DNA of 64,000 bases from Pseudomonas lalkuanensis (GTDB lineage: Bacteria > Pseudomonadota > Gammaproteobacteria > Pseudomonadales > Pseudomonadaceae): NCBI RefSeq assembly GCF_008807375.1, contig NZ_CP043311.1, forward strand, positions 5,374,001 to 5,438,000. Direction: 5' to 3'. The notes beneath the pieces were generated by a model. It did not search any database. It was not told where the DNA came from and saw nothing but the letters and a program-made list of their open reading frames with translations. Position 1 is the first letter of the stretch; the number at the start of each line of letters is the position of its first letter. Made by a program: the position numbers and the translations under genes. Below, in pieces: positions 26,572 through 37,568 of this stretch.

Positions 26572-26853
26572 GGCAGTGTCCTTCGAATTTCGATCAGCAA
26601 GGAAAGGTTCGACCACGGTCCTTTGTAGTGGTTGTGGCCGAGTTCAGCACTATAAGGGATGAGCACGCGCGGCGCAGTGGCCGCGAGCCAAACCATCATC
26701 CGGTGCGCACGGGCAATCGCCCCTGGCGCTACCTTGCTGACGATGCTTATCTGACGAATCACGCACATCCGGGACAGATGGCACTGGCGTACCGCCTACA
26801 AGGTGATAGCATGGCGCCATCATTTAGATCGTCTCCAGGCGACACTTCCGGCC

Positions 26854-28470
26854 ATGACCGAGCACGAAGACCCTAGCCGCGACCGACTCAAGAACCACTT
26901 CGCCCAGCGGGTGATCAACCAGGCGCGGCACGTGCTGGAGATCTGGCAGCGCCTGCAGCGCAGCGAGTGGAGCCCGGCCTGCATGGCCGAGCTGGCCGAG
27001 GCCAGCCTGTACCTGCAGCGCTATGCGGAGCGCTTCGAGCAACCCGAGCACACACGCCTGGCGGTAGCCATCGGCAATTGCCTGCGCGGCGTCGAGGAAA
27101 ATCGTGGCCGGCTGTCCAGCGACCTGATCACCGAGCTCAGCCTGCTGATGCAGCGCCTGTCGCGCACCGGACTACGCCATGGCGACCAGTTCGAGCAGAC
27201 CTTCCTGCCGCCCCTGCGCAAACCGGTGTACCTGGCACTGCAGAGTGAGGATCGCGCCGAGCGCCTGACCCAGCAACTGGACTTCTTCGGTCTCAACGCC
27301 CAGTGCTGCGAGAGCGCCAATGCCTTCCGTGCGGCCATGGCCGAGCGGCACCCGGCAGCCATCGTGCTGGAAGTGGACTTTTCCGGACCGGGCAAGGGCC
27401 TGGAGCTGGCCCGCGAGGCCCAGCAAGGGTTGGAGCAGAAGCTGCCGATCATCTTCTTCAGCCATGAAGAAGCCGACGCGCCGACCCGCCTGGCCGCCGT
27501 GCGCGCCGGCGGCCAGGAGTTCTTCACCGGCGCCCTGGATGCCTCCAGCCTGCTGGAGAAGCTGGAAACCCTGACCCGCACCGCCCACTACGATCCGTTC
27601 AAGGTGCTGATCGTCGACGACTCCCGCGCCCAGGCCACCCATACCGAGCTGATCCTCAACTCCGCCGGCGTCGTCACCCGCGTCATCACCGAACCGGTGC
27701 TGGCCCTGCTGGCCCTGGCCGAATTCCAGCCGGACCTGATCATCCTCGACATGTACATGCCCGAGTGCCTGGGCACCGAACTGGCCAAGGTGATCCGCCA
27801 GCACGAACGCTATGTCAGCGTGCCGATCATCTATCTCTCGGCCGAAGACGACCTGAACAAGCAACTGGATGCGATGAGCGAAGGCGGCGACGACTTCCTC
27901 ACCAAGCCGATCAAGCCGCGCCACCTGATCGCCACGGTGCGCACCCGCGCCACGCGTGCGCGCAGCCTCAAGGCACGCATGGTGCGCGACAGCCTCACCG
28001 GCCTGTTCAACCACACCCACACGCTGCAGTTGCTGGAAGACGCCAGCTCCCGCGCGCGCCGGGATGGCAAGCCGCTGTGTTTCGCGATGCTCGACATCGA
28101 CCACTTCAAGAAGGTCAACGACACCTATGGTCATCCCATGGGCGACCGGGTGATCAAGAGCCTGGCGCTGTTTCTCAAGCAGCGCTTGCGCAAGACCGAC
28201 CACATCGGCCGCTACGGCGGCGAGGAATTTGCCGTGGTCCTGCCCGATACCGACCTTGAAGCGGCGCATCGGGTGCTTGAGGAGATCCGCCGTCGCTTCG
28301 CCGAGATCCGCTACCCGGCGCAACCCGACGACCTGACCTGCACCTTCAGTTGCGGCATCGCCCAGCTGCGGGACGATCTCGACATCAACCAGTTGTCCAA
28401 GCAGGCGGACGAAGCGCTCTACCGCGCCAAGCACGGCGGCCGCAACCGGGTCGAACTGCACCTGGACTGA
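26854..28470 (+). CDS. gcbA: GcbA-like response regulator diguanylate cyclase (REC-REC-GGDEF)
   Basis: 538 residues. A helical N-terminal segment (1-125) is followed by a first receiver-like domain (about 130-245). That domain looks degenerate: the conserved Lys position reads TGALD rather than TKP. A complete second receiver (about 250-370) has LIVDDS, LIILDMYMP, YLSAEDD and LTKPIKP. The C-terminal GGDEF domain has RYGGEEF (about 455) and an I-site RKTD five residues before it. GcbA makes c-di-GMP and promotes initial attachment in Pseudomonas; the name rests on domain order plus the neighbouring ctpL and DUF2333 genes. ATG 26854 has only a weak ribosome site. Confidence 0.85.
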   Translation: MTEHEDPSRDRLKNHFAQRVINQARHVLEIWQRLQRSEWSPACMAELAEASLYLQRYAERFEQPEHTRLAVAIGNCLRGVEENRGRLSSDLITELSLLMQRLSRTGLRHGDQFEQTFLPPLRKPVYLALQSEDRAERLTQQLDFFGLNAQCCESANAFRAAMAERHPAAIVLEVDFSGPGKGLELAREAQQGLEQKLPIIFFSHEEADAPTRLAAVRAGGQEFFTGALDASSLLEKLETLTRTAHYDPFKVLIVDDSRAQATHTELILNSAGVVTRVITEPVLALLALAEFQPDLIILDMYMPECLGTELAKVIRQHERYVSVPIIYLSAEDDLNKQLDAMSEGGDDFLTKPIKPRHLIATVRTRATRARSLKARMVRDSLTGLFNHTHTLQLLEDASSRARRDGKPLCFAMLDIDHFKKVNDTYGHPMGDRVIKSLALFLKQRLRKTDHIGRYGGEEFAVVLPDTDLEAAHRVLEEIRRRFAEIRYPAQPDDLTCTFSCGIAQLRDDLDINQLSKQADEALYRAKHGGRNRVELHLD

Positions 28471-28545
28471 GCCCCGCCGTCACGGGACTGTCACCAAACA
28501 GCAATATCATCTGGCCATCTCCCTCAGCTGTTCGAAGTGGACGCG

Positions 28546-30510
28546 ATGCGCCTGAAACTGCTCACCAACCTGATTACCCTGCTGCTGGTCACCGTGTGCC
28601 TGGCACTCGGGGCCACGCTGTGGTGGTCGCAACGGGCACTGGAACGCCCTTATCAACTGATGGAACAGTACCTCGACCTGGCCCAGCGCTTCCGCAGCGA
28701 AGTGGCGGACAACGTCCAGGGCTATCTCGGCAGCGGCGACGCCCTGCGCCACAGCGCCGCCAGCCAGGGCATCGACAGCCTGGAGCAGCGCCTCGGCCAG
28801 CTCCCCGCCGAGTTTTCCGAGGAGCTGCTGCCCAGCTTCAACGAACTGCGCGAATTCACCCGTGGCGAACTGCTGGCGGCCGGCAAGCTGGCGGGCGACC
28901 CCCAGGGCCTGCTGATCCAGGCCGAGCGGGAAATCGCCGGCTCCCTCGACCAGCTCGCCCAGTACGCCGACTCCGCCAACACCCCGACTGCCGCCGGGTA
29001 CCGCGCACCGCTGTTTGCCGCCGCACAGCACCTCAACCGCCTCAGCCAGGCCCGCGCCAAGCTGGTGGATAGCGGCCGCGACGAACTGGCAGCCGACGTC
29101 GAACGCGAACTCGAAGCCCTGGGCCAGGACAGCACCAGGCTGGAACAGCTACCCCTGCTTGGCGTGGCCGACAGCAGCACCTCGGCCGCCGATGACTTCG
29201 CCGCCATGATGGGCCTGGAAAGCAGCAATGAAGCCAGCCAGGCGGAAGACCGTGGCATCGCCCTCAAACGCGAACTGAGCGGCCTGCTCAAGCGCTACCC
29301 GGGCGAGCTGGCACGCACCCGCGAACTGATCCAGCGGCGGGCCGAACTGGCCAAGGCCACCGCCCAGCGAGTGGACGCCCTGCAAGGCGCGCTGGCCGCC
29401 CTGGAGCCCGAAGTACGCGCCGAGCATGGACGCATCCAGGCCGAAGTCCGCGTGATGCAGGGCCTGATGATCGGCCTGATCCTCCTGATCGCCCTGTGCA
29501 TCGACCGCATCCAGCGCCGCCTGACCAATGTCCTCGGTCGCCTGGTCAACGCACTGGGCGCCTGGGCCGCCGGCGACTTCAGCCGCCCCATCGCACTCGG
29601 CTCCAACATCCACGACCTGCGCCGCATCGAAGAATCCCTCAACCGCCTGCGCGACTACCTGGGCGAACTGGTGGGCACCATTCGCCTGCACGCCGAGCAG
29701 GTCGCCGGCAGCAGCAGCGCCCTGGCAGAGCTGAACAACGGCCTGCACACAGGCGCCGAATACCAGGCCGGTGGCACCGCGCAGATCCGCGACGCCCTGG
29801 GCGAGCTGGAAAACACCATCCAGCAGGTGGCCAGCGATGCCAGCCTGGCTGCCGACGCCAGCCGCGATGCAGGACTCGCCGTGGAACAGGGCCAGAGCGT
29901 GATCGACCAGAGCCTGGCCGGCCTGCACCAACTGGTGGGCGAAGTGCAGAACAACGCCCAGGCGGTGGAACGCCTGGCCGAAGAAACCGAAACCATCGAC
30001 AAGGTGCTGACGGTGATCCGCGGCATCGCCGAACAGACCAACCTGCTGGCGCTCAATGCCGCCATCGAGGCCGCGCGCGCCGGGGAAATGGGCCGCGGCT
30101 TCGCCGTGGTCGCCGAGGAAGTGCGCTCCCTGTCCCAGCGCACCACCGGCGCAACCACCGAGATCCAGCAACTGATCGCCCGCCTCCAGCACGCGGCAAG
30201 GCAGTCGGTGGAAGCCATGCGCATCCAGGTGGAGCACGCCGAGGCCAGCGCCGAACAGGCCGCCGCCGCCGATGGCGCGCTGATCGAGGTGGTCAGTGCC
30301 ATCCGCACCATCGCCAGCATGGCCGAGCGCATCGCCGACGCCACCGCCCAGCAGAGCGGCGCGGTCAGCGAAATCCGCGACCATAGCGAGCAGATCCATC
30401 AGCTGGGGGGCGACAACCTGGCGCGCATTGGCGAAAGCCGCAGCCAGGGCGAGCGCCTGCTGCAACTGGGCGGCGAACTGCACACAGCGGTGAAGGCCTT
30501 CCGCGTCTGA
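28546..30510 (+). CDS. ctpL: Methyl-accepting chemotaxis protein, CtpL-like
   Basis: 654 residues. TM1 (about 8-27), a large helical periplasmic region of about 270 residues, TM2 (about 305-325), HAMP, and a signalling domain with [19 protein letters not shown] and a [16 protein letters not shown] tail. The position between gcbA and dsbD matches ctpL of P. aeruginosa, a transducer for inorganic phosphate at low concentration. The ligand here is inferred from that synteny, not from binding residues. ATG 28546 was preferred to GTG 28537. Confidence 0.82.
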   Translation: MRLKLLTNLITLLLVTVCLALGATLWWSQRALERPYQLMEQYLDLAQRFRSEVADNVQGYLGSGDALRHSAASQGIDSLEQRLGQLPAEFSEELLPSFNELREFTRGELLAAGKLAGDPQGLLIQAEREIAGSLDQLAQYADSANTPTAAGYRAPLFAAAQHLNRLSQARAKLVDSGRDELAADVERELEALGQDSTRLEQLPLLGVADSSTSAADDFAAMMGLESSNEASQAEDRGIALKRELSGLLKRYPGELARTRELIQRRAELAKATAQRVDALQGALAALEPEVRAEHGRIQAEVRVMQGLMIGLILLIALCIDRIQRRLTNVLGRLVNALGAWAAGDFSRPIALGSNIHDLRRIEESLNRLRDYLGELVGTIRLHAEQVAGSSSALAELNNGLHTGAEYQAGGTAQIRDALGELENTIQQVASDASLAADASRDAGLAVEQGQSVIDQSLAGLHQLVGEVQNNAQAVERLAEETETIDKVLTVIRGIAEQTNLLALNAAIEAARAGEMGRGFAVVAEEVRSLSQRTTGATTEIQQLIARLQHAARQSVEAMRIQVEHAEASAEQAAAADGALIEVVSAIRTIASMAERIADATAQQSGAVSEIRDHSEQIHQLGGDNLARIGESRSQGERLLQLGGELHTAVKAFRV

Positions 30511-30685
30511 ACCAGTGCGCGACCGAATGTCGCGCCCCGCCCCGGCGAGGGGGCGCCAGCCCGGCGAAAAATACCGTCCGCTACCAGACCATTCGGTCAG
30601 GTGACAAAACCGCTTACAGCCCGGAACCTGCAGGAAGGCGTCGAGGTCCGTTATGATGCGGGCATCTTCTGCCCAAGAGACCTCC

Positions 30686-32464
30686 ATGCGCCGCCTGCTG
30701 AGCCTGATCCTGCTGCTGGTGGCCCTGCCCGCCAGCGCAGGGCTGCTGGATAATCGCCCGAACCCCACCCTGGGCGCCTCCCTCAATAACAGTGCCGATT
30801 TCCTGCCGGTGCGCGAGGCCTTCCGCCTCAGCCTGGTAGAAAGCACCCCCACATCGGTGAAGCTGCGTTTCACCAATGCCGAGGGCTACTACCTCTACCG
30901 CCATCGCTTCCAGTTCCGCACCGAGCCCGCCGACGGCGGCCTGGGTCAGCCGGTGCTGCCCGCCGGCAAGCACAAGACCGACGAATACTTCGGCGATGTC
31001 GAGGTGTACTACGGCGTAACGGACATCGACCTGCCGGTGGACCCGGCGCGCAAGGCACCCACCGAACTGCGGGTGACCTACCAGGGCTGTGCCGACAAGG
31101 GCCTGTGCTATCCGCCGGAAACCGAGGTGATCAAGCTCGCCGCCGGTGCCGCCGGCAGCAGTGGCAGTGATATCGGCAGCGGCACCACCGGCAAGGCCTG
31201 GAGCTGGCATGAACTGGCCCTGTTCTTCCTCGCTGGCCTCGGCCTGACCTTCACCCCCTGCGTGCTGCCCATGCTGCCGATCCTTTCCGGCGTGGTGCTG
31301 CGCGGCCAGGCGGGCGGCAGCCGGGGACTGGTGCTGTCGCTGGCCTACGTGCTGCCGATGGCCGCCTGCTTCGCCCTATTGGGTGCGCTGATGGGCGTGT
31401 TCGGCGCCGAACTCAATCTTCAGGCGCGACTGCAATCCCCCTGGGTGCTGGTGCCCTTCGCCGGTTTCTTCACCCTCTTCGCACTGGCCATGTTCGGCCT
31501 CTACGAACTGCGCCTGCCGCGCTTCATCAGCGGTCCGCTGGACACCCTGGCCAGCAGCACCAGGGGCGGTTCGATCTGGAGCGCGGCCCTGCTCGGCGTG
31601 CTTTCCAGCCTGCTGGTATCCCCCTGCGTTTCCGCACCGCTGGCCGGCGCCCTGCTCTATATCAGTGCCAGCGGCGATGCCCTGGGCGGCGGCCTGAAGC
31701 TCTTCGCCCTGGGCCTGGGCATGGGCGCGCCCCTGGTGCTCTTCGCCACCGGCGGCGGCGCACTGCTGCCCAAGGCCGGCCAATGGATGGTCGCCGTGCG
31801 CAACGCCTTCGGTGTGCTACTGCTGGCCGTGGCGGTGTGGATGCTCGAACGTGTCCTGCCCGGCCCGTTGGCCCTCGGCCTCTGGGGCCTGCTGGCCGGC
31901 GGCGTGGCGCTGTTCCTCGGCGCCCTGGAATTCACCCCCAAGGCCCCTCGCGAACGCCTTGCGCAATTGGGCGGCCTGATCCTGCTGGTCTACGCCGTGG
32001 CCGCCTGGTCAGGCGCCCTCAAGGGAGAATCCGATCCGTTGCGCCCGCTGGGCCGCACGCACCTGGTTGGTGCGCCGTCCGTCGCCCCGGCCAGCGGGGA
32101 TTGGCAAACCATCAAGACGCCGGCCGAACTCACCGGCGCCCTCGCTGCAGCCTCGAGCACTGGCCAGCCCCTGCTGCTGGACTGGTATGCCGACTGGTGC
32201 ATTAGTTGCAAGGTCATCGAGCGTGAAGTCCTCATCGCCCCGGAGGTCACCTCGCAGCTCGACGGCTACCGCCTGATCCGTTTCGACATGACCGAGAGCA
32301 ACGCGGAGCAACGCGCCCTGCTCGACCGCTACAAGCTGTTCGGACCGCCGGCCATCCTGTTCTTCGACGGCAAGGGTGACGAATTGGTCGGACTGCGTGT
32401 CGTAGGTGAAGTCGATGCCAAGGCCTTCGCCGCTCGTCTGCAACAGGCGAATGCATCGCGCTGA
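30686..32464 (+). CDS. dsbD: Thiol:disulfide interchange protein DsbD
   Basis: 592 residues: signal peptide (MRRLLSLILLLVALPASA); periplasmic alpha domain with the redox pair in GCADKGLCYPP (about 134-140); eight-helix membrane domain with TPCVLPMLPIL and SPCVSAPLAGA; and a C-terminal thioredoxin domain with the active site WCISC (about 504-507). It carries electrons from cytoplasmic thioredoxin to DsbC, DsbG and CcmG in the periplasm. ATG 30686 was chosen because it starts the signal peptide. A TATGAT at 30652-30657 could be a -10 element. Confidence 0.94.
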   Translation: MRRLLSLILLLVALPASAGLLDNRPNPTLGASLNNSADFLPVREAFRLSLVESTPTSVKLRFTNAEGYYLYRHRFQFRTEPADGGLGQPVLPAGKHKTDEYFGDVEVYYGVTDIDLPVDPARKAPTELRVTYQGCADKGLCYPPETEVIKLAAGAAGSSGSDIGSGTTGKAWSWHELALFFLAGLGLTFTPCVLPMLPILSGVVLRGQAGGSRGLVLSLAYVLPMAACFALLGALMGVFGAELNLQARLQSPWVLVPFAGFFTLFALAMFGLYELRLPRFISGPLDTLASSTRGGSIWSAALLGVLSSLLVSPCVSAPLAGALLYISASGDALGGGLKLFALGLGMGAPLVLFATGGGALLPKAGQWMVAVRNAFGVLLLAVAVWMLERVLPGPLALGLWGLLAGGVALFLGALEFTPKAPRERLAQLGGLILLVYAVAAWSGALKGESDPLRPLGRTHLVGAPSVAPASGDWQTIKTPAELTGALAAASSTGQPLLLDWYADWCISCKVIEREVLIAPEVTSQLDGYRLIRFDMTESNAEQRALLDRYKLFGPPAILFFDGKGDELVGLRVVGEVDAKAFAARLQQANASR

Positions 32465-32586
32465 TGCATGTAACGTCATATATTTGCCGTAAACACCGGG
32501 CATCTTGTCGGCTATTGTCGACAACTGGACAGCCTTTTCGGCTATCCGGCATAGTGCCGCCTGGCCTCCAATAAGGAACAATCAGC

Positions 32587-33030
32587 ATGGCCACCCTGCT
32601 CGTCCTGCACGGCCCCAACCTCAACCTGCTGGGCACCCGCGAACCCGACAAATACGGGGCCACCACCCTGGCGGAGATCAACCAGGACCTGGAGCGCCGC
32701 GCTCGCGAGGCCGGTCATCACCTGATGTATCTGCAGAGCAATGCCGAGTACGAATTGATCGACCGGATTCATGCGGCCCGCGGTGAAGGAGTGGACTTCA
32801 TCATCATCAATCCTGCTGCTTTCACGCATACAAGTGTCGCCCTACGTGACGCGATGCTCGCAGTGAGCATCCCATTCATCGAAGTGCACCTGTCCAACGT
32901 GCACAAACGAGAACCTTTCCGCCATCACTCCTACTTTTCCGACGTGGCCGTGGGAGTGATCTGCGGTCTGGGTGCCACCGGCTACCGCCTGGCCCTGGAC
33001 GCGGCGCTAGAACACCTTGAACGCCCCTGA
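32587..33030 (+). CDS. aroQ: Type II 3-dehydroquinate dehydratase
   Basis: 147 residues, the standard length of the dodecameric type II enzyme, which converts 3-dehydroquinate to 3-dehydroshikimate in the shikimate pathway. Recognised by [12 protein letters not shown] with the active-site Tyr in [20 protein letters not shown] and [23 protein letters not shown] lies 9 bases before the ATG. It precedes accB-accC with a 25-base gap, likely one transcript. Confidence 0.96.
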   Translation: MATLLVLHGPNLNLLGTREPDKYGATTLAEINQDLERRAREAGHHLMYLQSNAEYELIDRIHAARGEGVDFIIINPAAFTHTSVALRDAMLAVSIPFIEVHLSNVHKREPFRHHSYFSDVAVGVICGLGATGYRLALDAALEHLERP

Positions 33031-33055
33031 CCTCACCCTTGGGAGTTGATGATTA

Positions 33056-33520
33056 ATGGATATCCGTAAAGTCAAAAAGCTGATCGAACTGCTCGAAGAA
33101 TCCGGTATCGACGAACTGGAGATCCGCGAGGGCGAAGAGTCCGTGCGCATCAGCCGTCACAGCAACAAGGCGATTGCCGCCCAGCCGATCTACGCTGCCG
33201 CGCCCGCGCCGATGGCTGCTCCGGTTGCAGCCGCTGCTCCGGCTGCTGCCACTGAAGCCGCTGCCCCCGCAGCGCCGAAGCTGAACGGCAATGTCGTGCG
33301 TTCGCCGATGGTCGGCACCTTCTACCGCTCGCCGTCCCCGACTACTGCTGCCTTCGTTGAAGTCGGCCAGAGCGTGAAGAAAGGCGACATCCTCTGCATC
33401 GTCGAAGCCATGAAGATGATGAACCACATCGAGGCCGAGGCCAGCGGCGTGATCGAATCCATCCTGGTGGAAAACGGTCAGCCGGTTGAGTACGACCAGC
33501 CGCTGTTCACCATCGTCTGA
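33056..33520 (+). CDS. accB: Biotin carboxyl carrier protein of acetyl-CoA carboxylase
   Basis: 154 residues. The N-terminal segment [20 protein letters not shown] is followed by a long Ala/Pro linker (about 45-80) and a biotinyl domain with the biotin lysine in [10 protein letters not shown]. It carries carboxybiotin from AccC to the carboxyltransferase. GGGAGT precedes the ATG. accC starts 17 bases downstream. Confidence 0.97.
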   Translation: MDIRKVKKLIELLEESGIDELEIREGEESVRISRHSNKAIAAQPIYAAAPAPMAAPVAAAAPAAATEAAAPAAPKLNGNVVRSPMVGTFYRSPSPTTAAFVEVGQSVKKGDILCIVEAMKMMNHIEAEASGVIESILVENGQPVEYDQPLFTIV

Positions 33521-33537
33521 ACCGCGGAGAGCCTGCG

Positions 33538-34887
33538 ATGTTGGAAAAAGTCCTGATCGCCAACCGTGGCGAGATTGCCCTGCGCATCCTGCGCGCCTGC
33601 AAGGAGCTGGGCATCAAGACGGTGGCGGTGCACTCCACAGCCGACCGTGAGCTGATGCACCTGTCCCTGGCCGACGAGACCGTCTGCATCGGCCCGGCTT
33701 CGGCCGCCCAGTCCTACCTGAGCATCCCGGCGATCATCAGCGCCGCCGAACTGACCGGCGCGACTGCGATCCACCCGGGCTACGGCTTCCTCGCCGAGAA
33801 CGCCGACTTCGCCGAACAGGTGGAGAAATCCGGCTTCGCCTTCATCGGCCCGAAAGCGGACACCATTCGCCTGATGGGTGACAAGGTTTCCGCCAAGGAC
33901 GCCATGAAGCGTTCCGGCGTACCGACCGTGCCGGGCTCCGACGGCCCGCTGCCGGAGGACGAGGAAACCGCCCTGGCCATCGCCCGCGAAGTGGGTTACC
34001 CGGTGATCATCAAGGCCGCCGGCGGCGGTGGTGGTCGCGGCATGCGCGTGGTCTTCGAGGAAGAAGAGCTGATCAAGTCGGCCAAGCTGACCCGTACCGA
34101 AGCCGGTGCAGCCTTCGGCAACTCCATGGTCTACCTGGAGAAGTTCCTCACCAACCCGCGTCACGTCGAAGTCCAGGTCCTGTCCGACGGACAGGGTAAC
34201 GCCATTCACCTGGGCGACCGCGACTGCTCCCTGCAGCGTCGTCACCAGAAGGTTCTGGAAGAAGCCCCTGCTCCGGATATCGACGAGAAAGCCCGCGCCG
34301 AAGTGCTGGACCGCTGCGTCCAGGCCTGCATCGAGATCGGCTACCGCGGCGCCGGCACCTTCGAGTTCCTCTACGAGAATGGCCGTTTCTACTTCATCGA
34401 GATGAACACTCGCGTGCAGGTGGAGCACCCGGTTACCGAAATGGTCACCGGTATCGACATCCTCAAGGAAATGCTCAGCATCGCCGCCGGCAACAAGCTG
34501 TCGATCAAGCAGGAAGACGTGGTCATCCGTGGCCATGCGCTGGAATGCCGGATCAACGCCGAAGACCCGGACAACTTCATGCCCTGCCCCGGCAAGGTGA
34601 ACTACTTCCATGCACCGGGCGGCAACGGCGTTCGCGTTGATTCGCACCTGTACAGCGGCTACGCGGTTCCGCCGAACTACGACTCGCTGATCGGCAAGCT
34701 GATCACCTACGGCAAGGATCGCGACGAAGCCATGGCGCGCATGCGCAATGCGCTGGACGAGATCGTCGTCGACGGGATCAAGACCAACATCCCGCTGCAC
34801 CGCGACCTCACTCGCGACAAGGGTTTCTGCAAGGGTGGGATCAACATCCACTACCTGGAAAAGAAACTCGGCATGGACAAGCACTGA
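33538..34887 (+). CDS. accC: Biotin carboxylase subunit of acetyl-CoA carboxylase
   Basis: 449 residues, full length. ATP-grasp enzyme that carboxylates biotin on AccB with bicarbonate and ATP. Seen: N-terminal [13 protein letters not shown], glycine-rich loop [12 protein letters not shown], and catalytic [20 protein letters not shown]. It is followed by an intrinsic terminator, closing the aroQ-accB-accC unit. Confidence 0.97.
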   Translation: MLEKVLIANRGEIALRILRACKELGIKTVAVHSTADRELMHLSLADETVCIGPASAAQSYLSIPAIISAAELTGATAIHPGYGFLAENADFAEQVEKSGFAFIGPKADTIRLMGDKVSAKDAMKRSGVPTVPGSDGPLPEDEETALAIAREVGYPVIIKAAGGGGGRGMRVVFEEEELIKSAKLTRTEAGAAFGNSMVYLEKFLTNPRHVEVQVLSDGQGNAIHLGDRDCSLQRRHQKVLEEAPAPDIDEKARAEVLDRCVQACIEIGYRGAGTFEFLYENGRFYFIEMNTRVQVEHPVTEMVTGIDILKEMLSIAAGNKLSIKQEDVVIRGHALECRINAEDPDNFMPCPGKVNYFHAPGGNGVRVDSHLYSGYAVPPNYDSLIGKLITYGKDRDEAMARMRNALDEIVVDGIKTNIPLHRDLTRDKGFCKGGINIHYLEKKLGMDKH

Positions 34888-34907
34888 TCTCCAGTGCCTG
34901 ATCCACG

Positions 34908-34944
34908 ACACAGGGGCTGCCACATGGCGGCCCTTGTGTTTTTC
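34908..34944 (+). terminator. Intrinsic terminator after accC
   Basis: ACACAGGGGCTGCC pairs (with G-U pairs) to GGCGGCCCTTGTGT across a 4-base loop and is followed by a T-run, 21 bases after the accC stop. Confidence 0.85.
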
Positions 34945-35011
34945 CGGCCTGTGCTCAAGTAAGCTTGCGCGCCTGCCGAATGCGCACGCTGAATTTTCAA
35001 GAGGTCCCGCC

Positions 35012-35890
35012 ATGCCCTGGTTACAAGTTCGACTCGCCATCACCCCGGAACAGGCCGAAACCTACGAGGACGCCCTGCTGGAAGTGGGCGCCGTCTCGGT
35101 AACCTTCATGGATGCCGAAGACCAGCCGATCTTCGAGCCGGACCTGGGCACCACCCCGCTCTGGTCCCACACCCACCTGCTCGCCCTGTTCGAGGCCGAT
35201 ACCGACGAAACCGCCCTGGTGGCACACCTGGAACTGCTGACCGGCGGCGCGCTGCCGGCGCACCAGATCGAACGCATCGAAGACCAGGACTGGGAACGCA
35301 GCTGGATGGACAACTTCCAGCCCATGCGCTTCGGCCGCCGCCTGTGGATAGTGCCGAGCTGGCACGATGCCCCCGAGCCGGATGCGGTGAACCTGCTGCT
35401 GGACCCGGGCCTCGCCTTCGGCACCGGCACCCACCCGACCACCGCCCTCTGCCTGGAGTGGCTGGACGGCCAGGAGCTGGACGGTTGCGAGGTGCTGGAT
35501 TTCGGCTGCGGCTCAGGCATCCTCGCCATCGCCGCGTTGCTGCTGGGCGCGCGCCAGGCGGTCGGTACCGATATCGACCCGCAGGCCCTGGAAGCCTCCC
35601 GCGACAACGCCTCGCGCAATGGCATCGACCCGGCACGCTTCCCGGTCTATCTCCCCGCCGACCTGCCCGCCAAACCCGCCGCAGTGGTGGTGGCGAACAT
35701 CCTCGCCGGCCCGCTGGTTTCGCTGGCCCCGCAGATCACCAGCCTGGTGGCGCCTGGTGGACGCCTGGCGCTGTCCGGCATCCTTGCCGAGCAGGCCGAG
35801 GAAGTGCGCGCCGCCTACGCCGACGCCTTCGATCTCGACCCCACCGCGGAGAAGGACGGCTGGGTACGCATCAGTGGCGTGCGCCGCTGA
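35012..35890 (+). CDS. prmA: Ribosomal protein L11 methyltransferase
   Basis: 292 residues. The N-terminal recognition domain starts [16 protein letters not shown]. The SAM-dependent methyltransferase domain has [30 protein letters not shown] and [11 protein letters not shown]. It methylates lysines and the N-terminus of ribosomal protein L11. ATG 35012 has AGAGGT 6 bases upstream; the frame is open backwards into accC without PrmA sequence. Confidence 0.95.
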   Translation: MPWLQVRLAITPEQAETYEDALLEVGAVSVTFMDAEDQPIFEPDLGTTPLWSHTHLLALFEADTDETALVAHLELLTGGALPAHQIERIEDQDWERSWMDNFQPMRFGRRLWIVPSWHDAPEPDAVNLLLDPGLAFGTGTHPTTALCLEWLDGQELDGCEVLDFGCGSGILAIAALLLGARQAVGTDIDPQALEASRDNASRNGIDPARFPVYLPADLPAKPAAVVVANILAGPLVSLAPQITSLVAPGGRLALSGILAEQAEEVRAAYADAFDLDPTAEKDGWVRISGVRR

Positions 35891-35939
35891 AAGCCAGCAG
35901 ATCGAGTAAAATAGCCTTTCGTTTCGACCGGATCGCCGC

Positions 35940-37322
35940 ATGACCGACAGCTTCGTCACCCAGTGCCCGCATTGCCAGACCAGTTTCCGCGTCAGCCGCG
36001 CCCAGCTGGCGGTGGCCCACGGCGCCGTGCGCTGCGGTGCCTGCCTGCATGTGTTCAATGCGGCGCAGCAGTTGTTGGCGTCCCAGGGCCAGGCGGCCAC
36101 TCCGGCATCTCCCAAACCCAAGGCACCCGCCGCCACCGCCCCGGCGCCCAAGCCGGCAGCCCCCCAGGCACCGGCAGCTCCAGCGGCTGCCGCAGCCCCG
36201 GTACCCAGTGTCGCCGCCGTGCTCAAGCAGCCGGTCGCCCCACAAGCCAAGCCACCGGCCCAACCGGCCGGTGGCGATACCCTGTGGATCCACGACGACC
36301 TGGATCTCGACAGCCTCGACCTGGACGAAGAGCTGGCCAAGCTGGAACAGGAAGAACAACGCCTGTCCCGCGACCTGCTCGGCCCGGGCGCCCCGGTGCA
36401 CAACGAGGCGCAACCGAAACCGCGCCATGACGAAGACTGGGCCGAGGCCCTGCTGGAAGCCGAGGAACACACCCCCTCCATGACCGCAGATGCGGATGGG
36501 GACCCGGAGCCCGATTTCGAACTGCGCGCCGAGCCCGTTGCCGAGCCGGTCAGCCGCGCCCCGGCCGAACTGCCCAGGCCGGCGCCGGCACCACGCACCG
36601 AACCGCGCCTGTCCATGGACCTGGTGGAAGACGAGCCGGGCCCGGACTTCAGCCTGGGTTCCGCCCGCGACGACGAACCCGAAGACCTGCGTGACGACTT
36701 CGACGAAGACCAGGACGAACCTCAGGTCGCCGAACCGGCACGCCCGCAGCCCCAGCGCAGCGAGCCCGGCCTGCGCGACGACGGCCTGCTCGAGCTCAGC
36801 GAAGAGCCGCTGCAGCTGGACTGGCAGGAACACAAGCGCCCCTGGGGCCGCTGGATCGGCTGGACGCTGCTGAACCTGGTGGCCGCCCTGGCCCTGACCG
36901 GCCAGTACGTCTGGTACCACTTCGATGAACTCGCCCGGCAGGACCAGTACCGCCCCTGGTTCCAGCAGATCTGCCCGGAAATCGGCTGCCAGATGCCCTC
37001 CAAGGTGGACATCGACCTGATCAAGAGCAGCAACCTCGTGGTGCGCAGCCACCCCGAGTTCTCCGGCGCCCTGGTGGTCGACGCCATCCTCTACAACCGC
37101 GCCGCCTTCTCCCAGCCGTTCCCGCTGCTGGAACTGCGTTTCGCCGACATCAACGGCCAGTTGCTGGCCAGTCGCCGGTTCAAGCCAGGCGAATACCTTT
37201 CCGGCGAGCTGGCCGGACAGGCGGAAATGCCGCCGCAAACCCCCATTCACATCAGCCTGGACATCCTCGACCCGGGCACCAAGGCCGTGAACTACAGCCT
37301 CAGCTTCCACTCCCCAGAATGA
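35940..37322 (+). CDS. Zinc-ribbon and DUF3426 domain membrane protein
   Basis: 460 residues. The N-terminal MJ0042-type zinc ribbon has Cys9-x2-Cys12 (CPHC) and CGAC about 24 residues later. A long low-complexity Ala/Pro then acidic linker (about 45-300) is followed by one membrane segment (about 302-322, WTLLNLVAALALTGQYVWY) and a C-terminal DUF3426 domain in the periplasm. The function is unknown, though the gene regularly sits between prmA and dusB in Pseudomonas. TAAAAT at about 35911-35916 could be a -10 element. Confidence 0.85.
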   Translation: MTDSFVTQCPHCQTSFRVSRAQLAVAHGAVRCGACLHVFNAAQQLLASQGQAATPASPKPKAPAATAPAPKPAAPQAPAAPAAAAAPVPSVAAVLKQPVAPQAKPPAQPAGGDTLWIHDDLDLDSLDLDEELAKLEQEEQRLSRDLLGPGAPVHNEAQPKPRHDEDWAEALLEAEEHTPSMTADADGDPEPDFELRAEPVAEPVSRAPAELPRPAPAPRTEPRLSMDLVEDEPGPDFSLGSARDDEPEDLRDDFDEDQDEPQVAEPARPQPQRSEPGLRDDGLLELSEEPLQLDWQEHKRPWGRWIGWTLLNLVAALALTGQYVWYHFDELARQDQYRPWFQQICPEIGCQMPSKVDIDLIKSSNLVVRSHPEFSGALVVDAILYNRAAFSQPFPLLELRFADINGQLLASRRFKPGEYLSGELAGQAEMPPQTPIHISLDILDPGTKAVNYSLSFHSPE

Positions 37323-37327
37323 GCCGA

Positions 37328-37348
37328 AAGCGCCGGATTCCGGCGCTT
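37328..37348 (+). terminator. Hairpin after the DUF3426 gene
   Basis: AAGCGCCGG-ATT-CCGGCGCTT, a perfect 9 bp stem 5 bases after the stop. The T-run is short, so termination may be partial. Confidence 0.6.
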
Positions 37349-37410
37349 CCAGCCCACCGCTAACTCCCGGCGATAAGCATGGGGCTGTTCAGAATTTGTT
37401 CAAAACAGCC

Positions 37411-37439
37411 TTTATCCAGTCATCGAGAGCGGGTATCAT
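37411..37439 (+). promoter_or_regulatory. Candidate promoter of dusB-fis
   Basis: TATCAT (37434-37439) with TTTATC (37411-37416) 17 bases upstream, followed by the GC-rich stretch GCCCACCC. A GC-rich discriminator is a mark of stringently controlled fis promoters, so growth-rate control is plausible. The -35 match is weak. Confidence 0.35.
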
Positions 37440-37568
37440 GCCCACCCTTTTTCGAACTCCCTCAGGTTCCTTGCGGAACGTCGGCGAGCACTGGCAAAAC
37501 CAGGCGCAGCCCGCTTCCGTATTGACCCTGGCAGTCAACAGAGCACAGGCCCCAAACAGGGAAGACCC

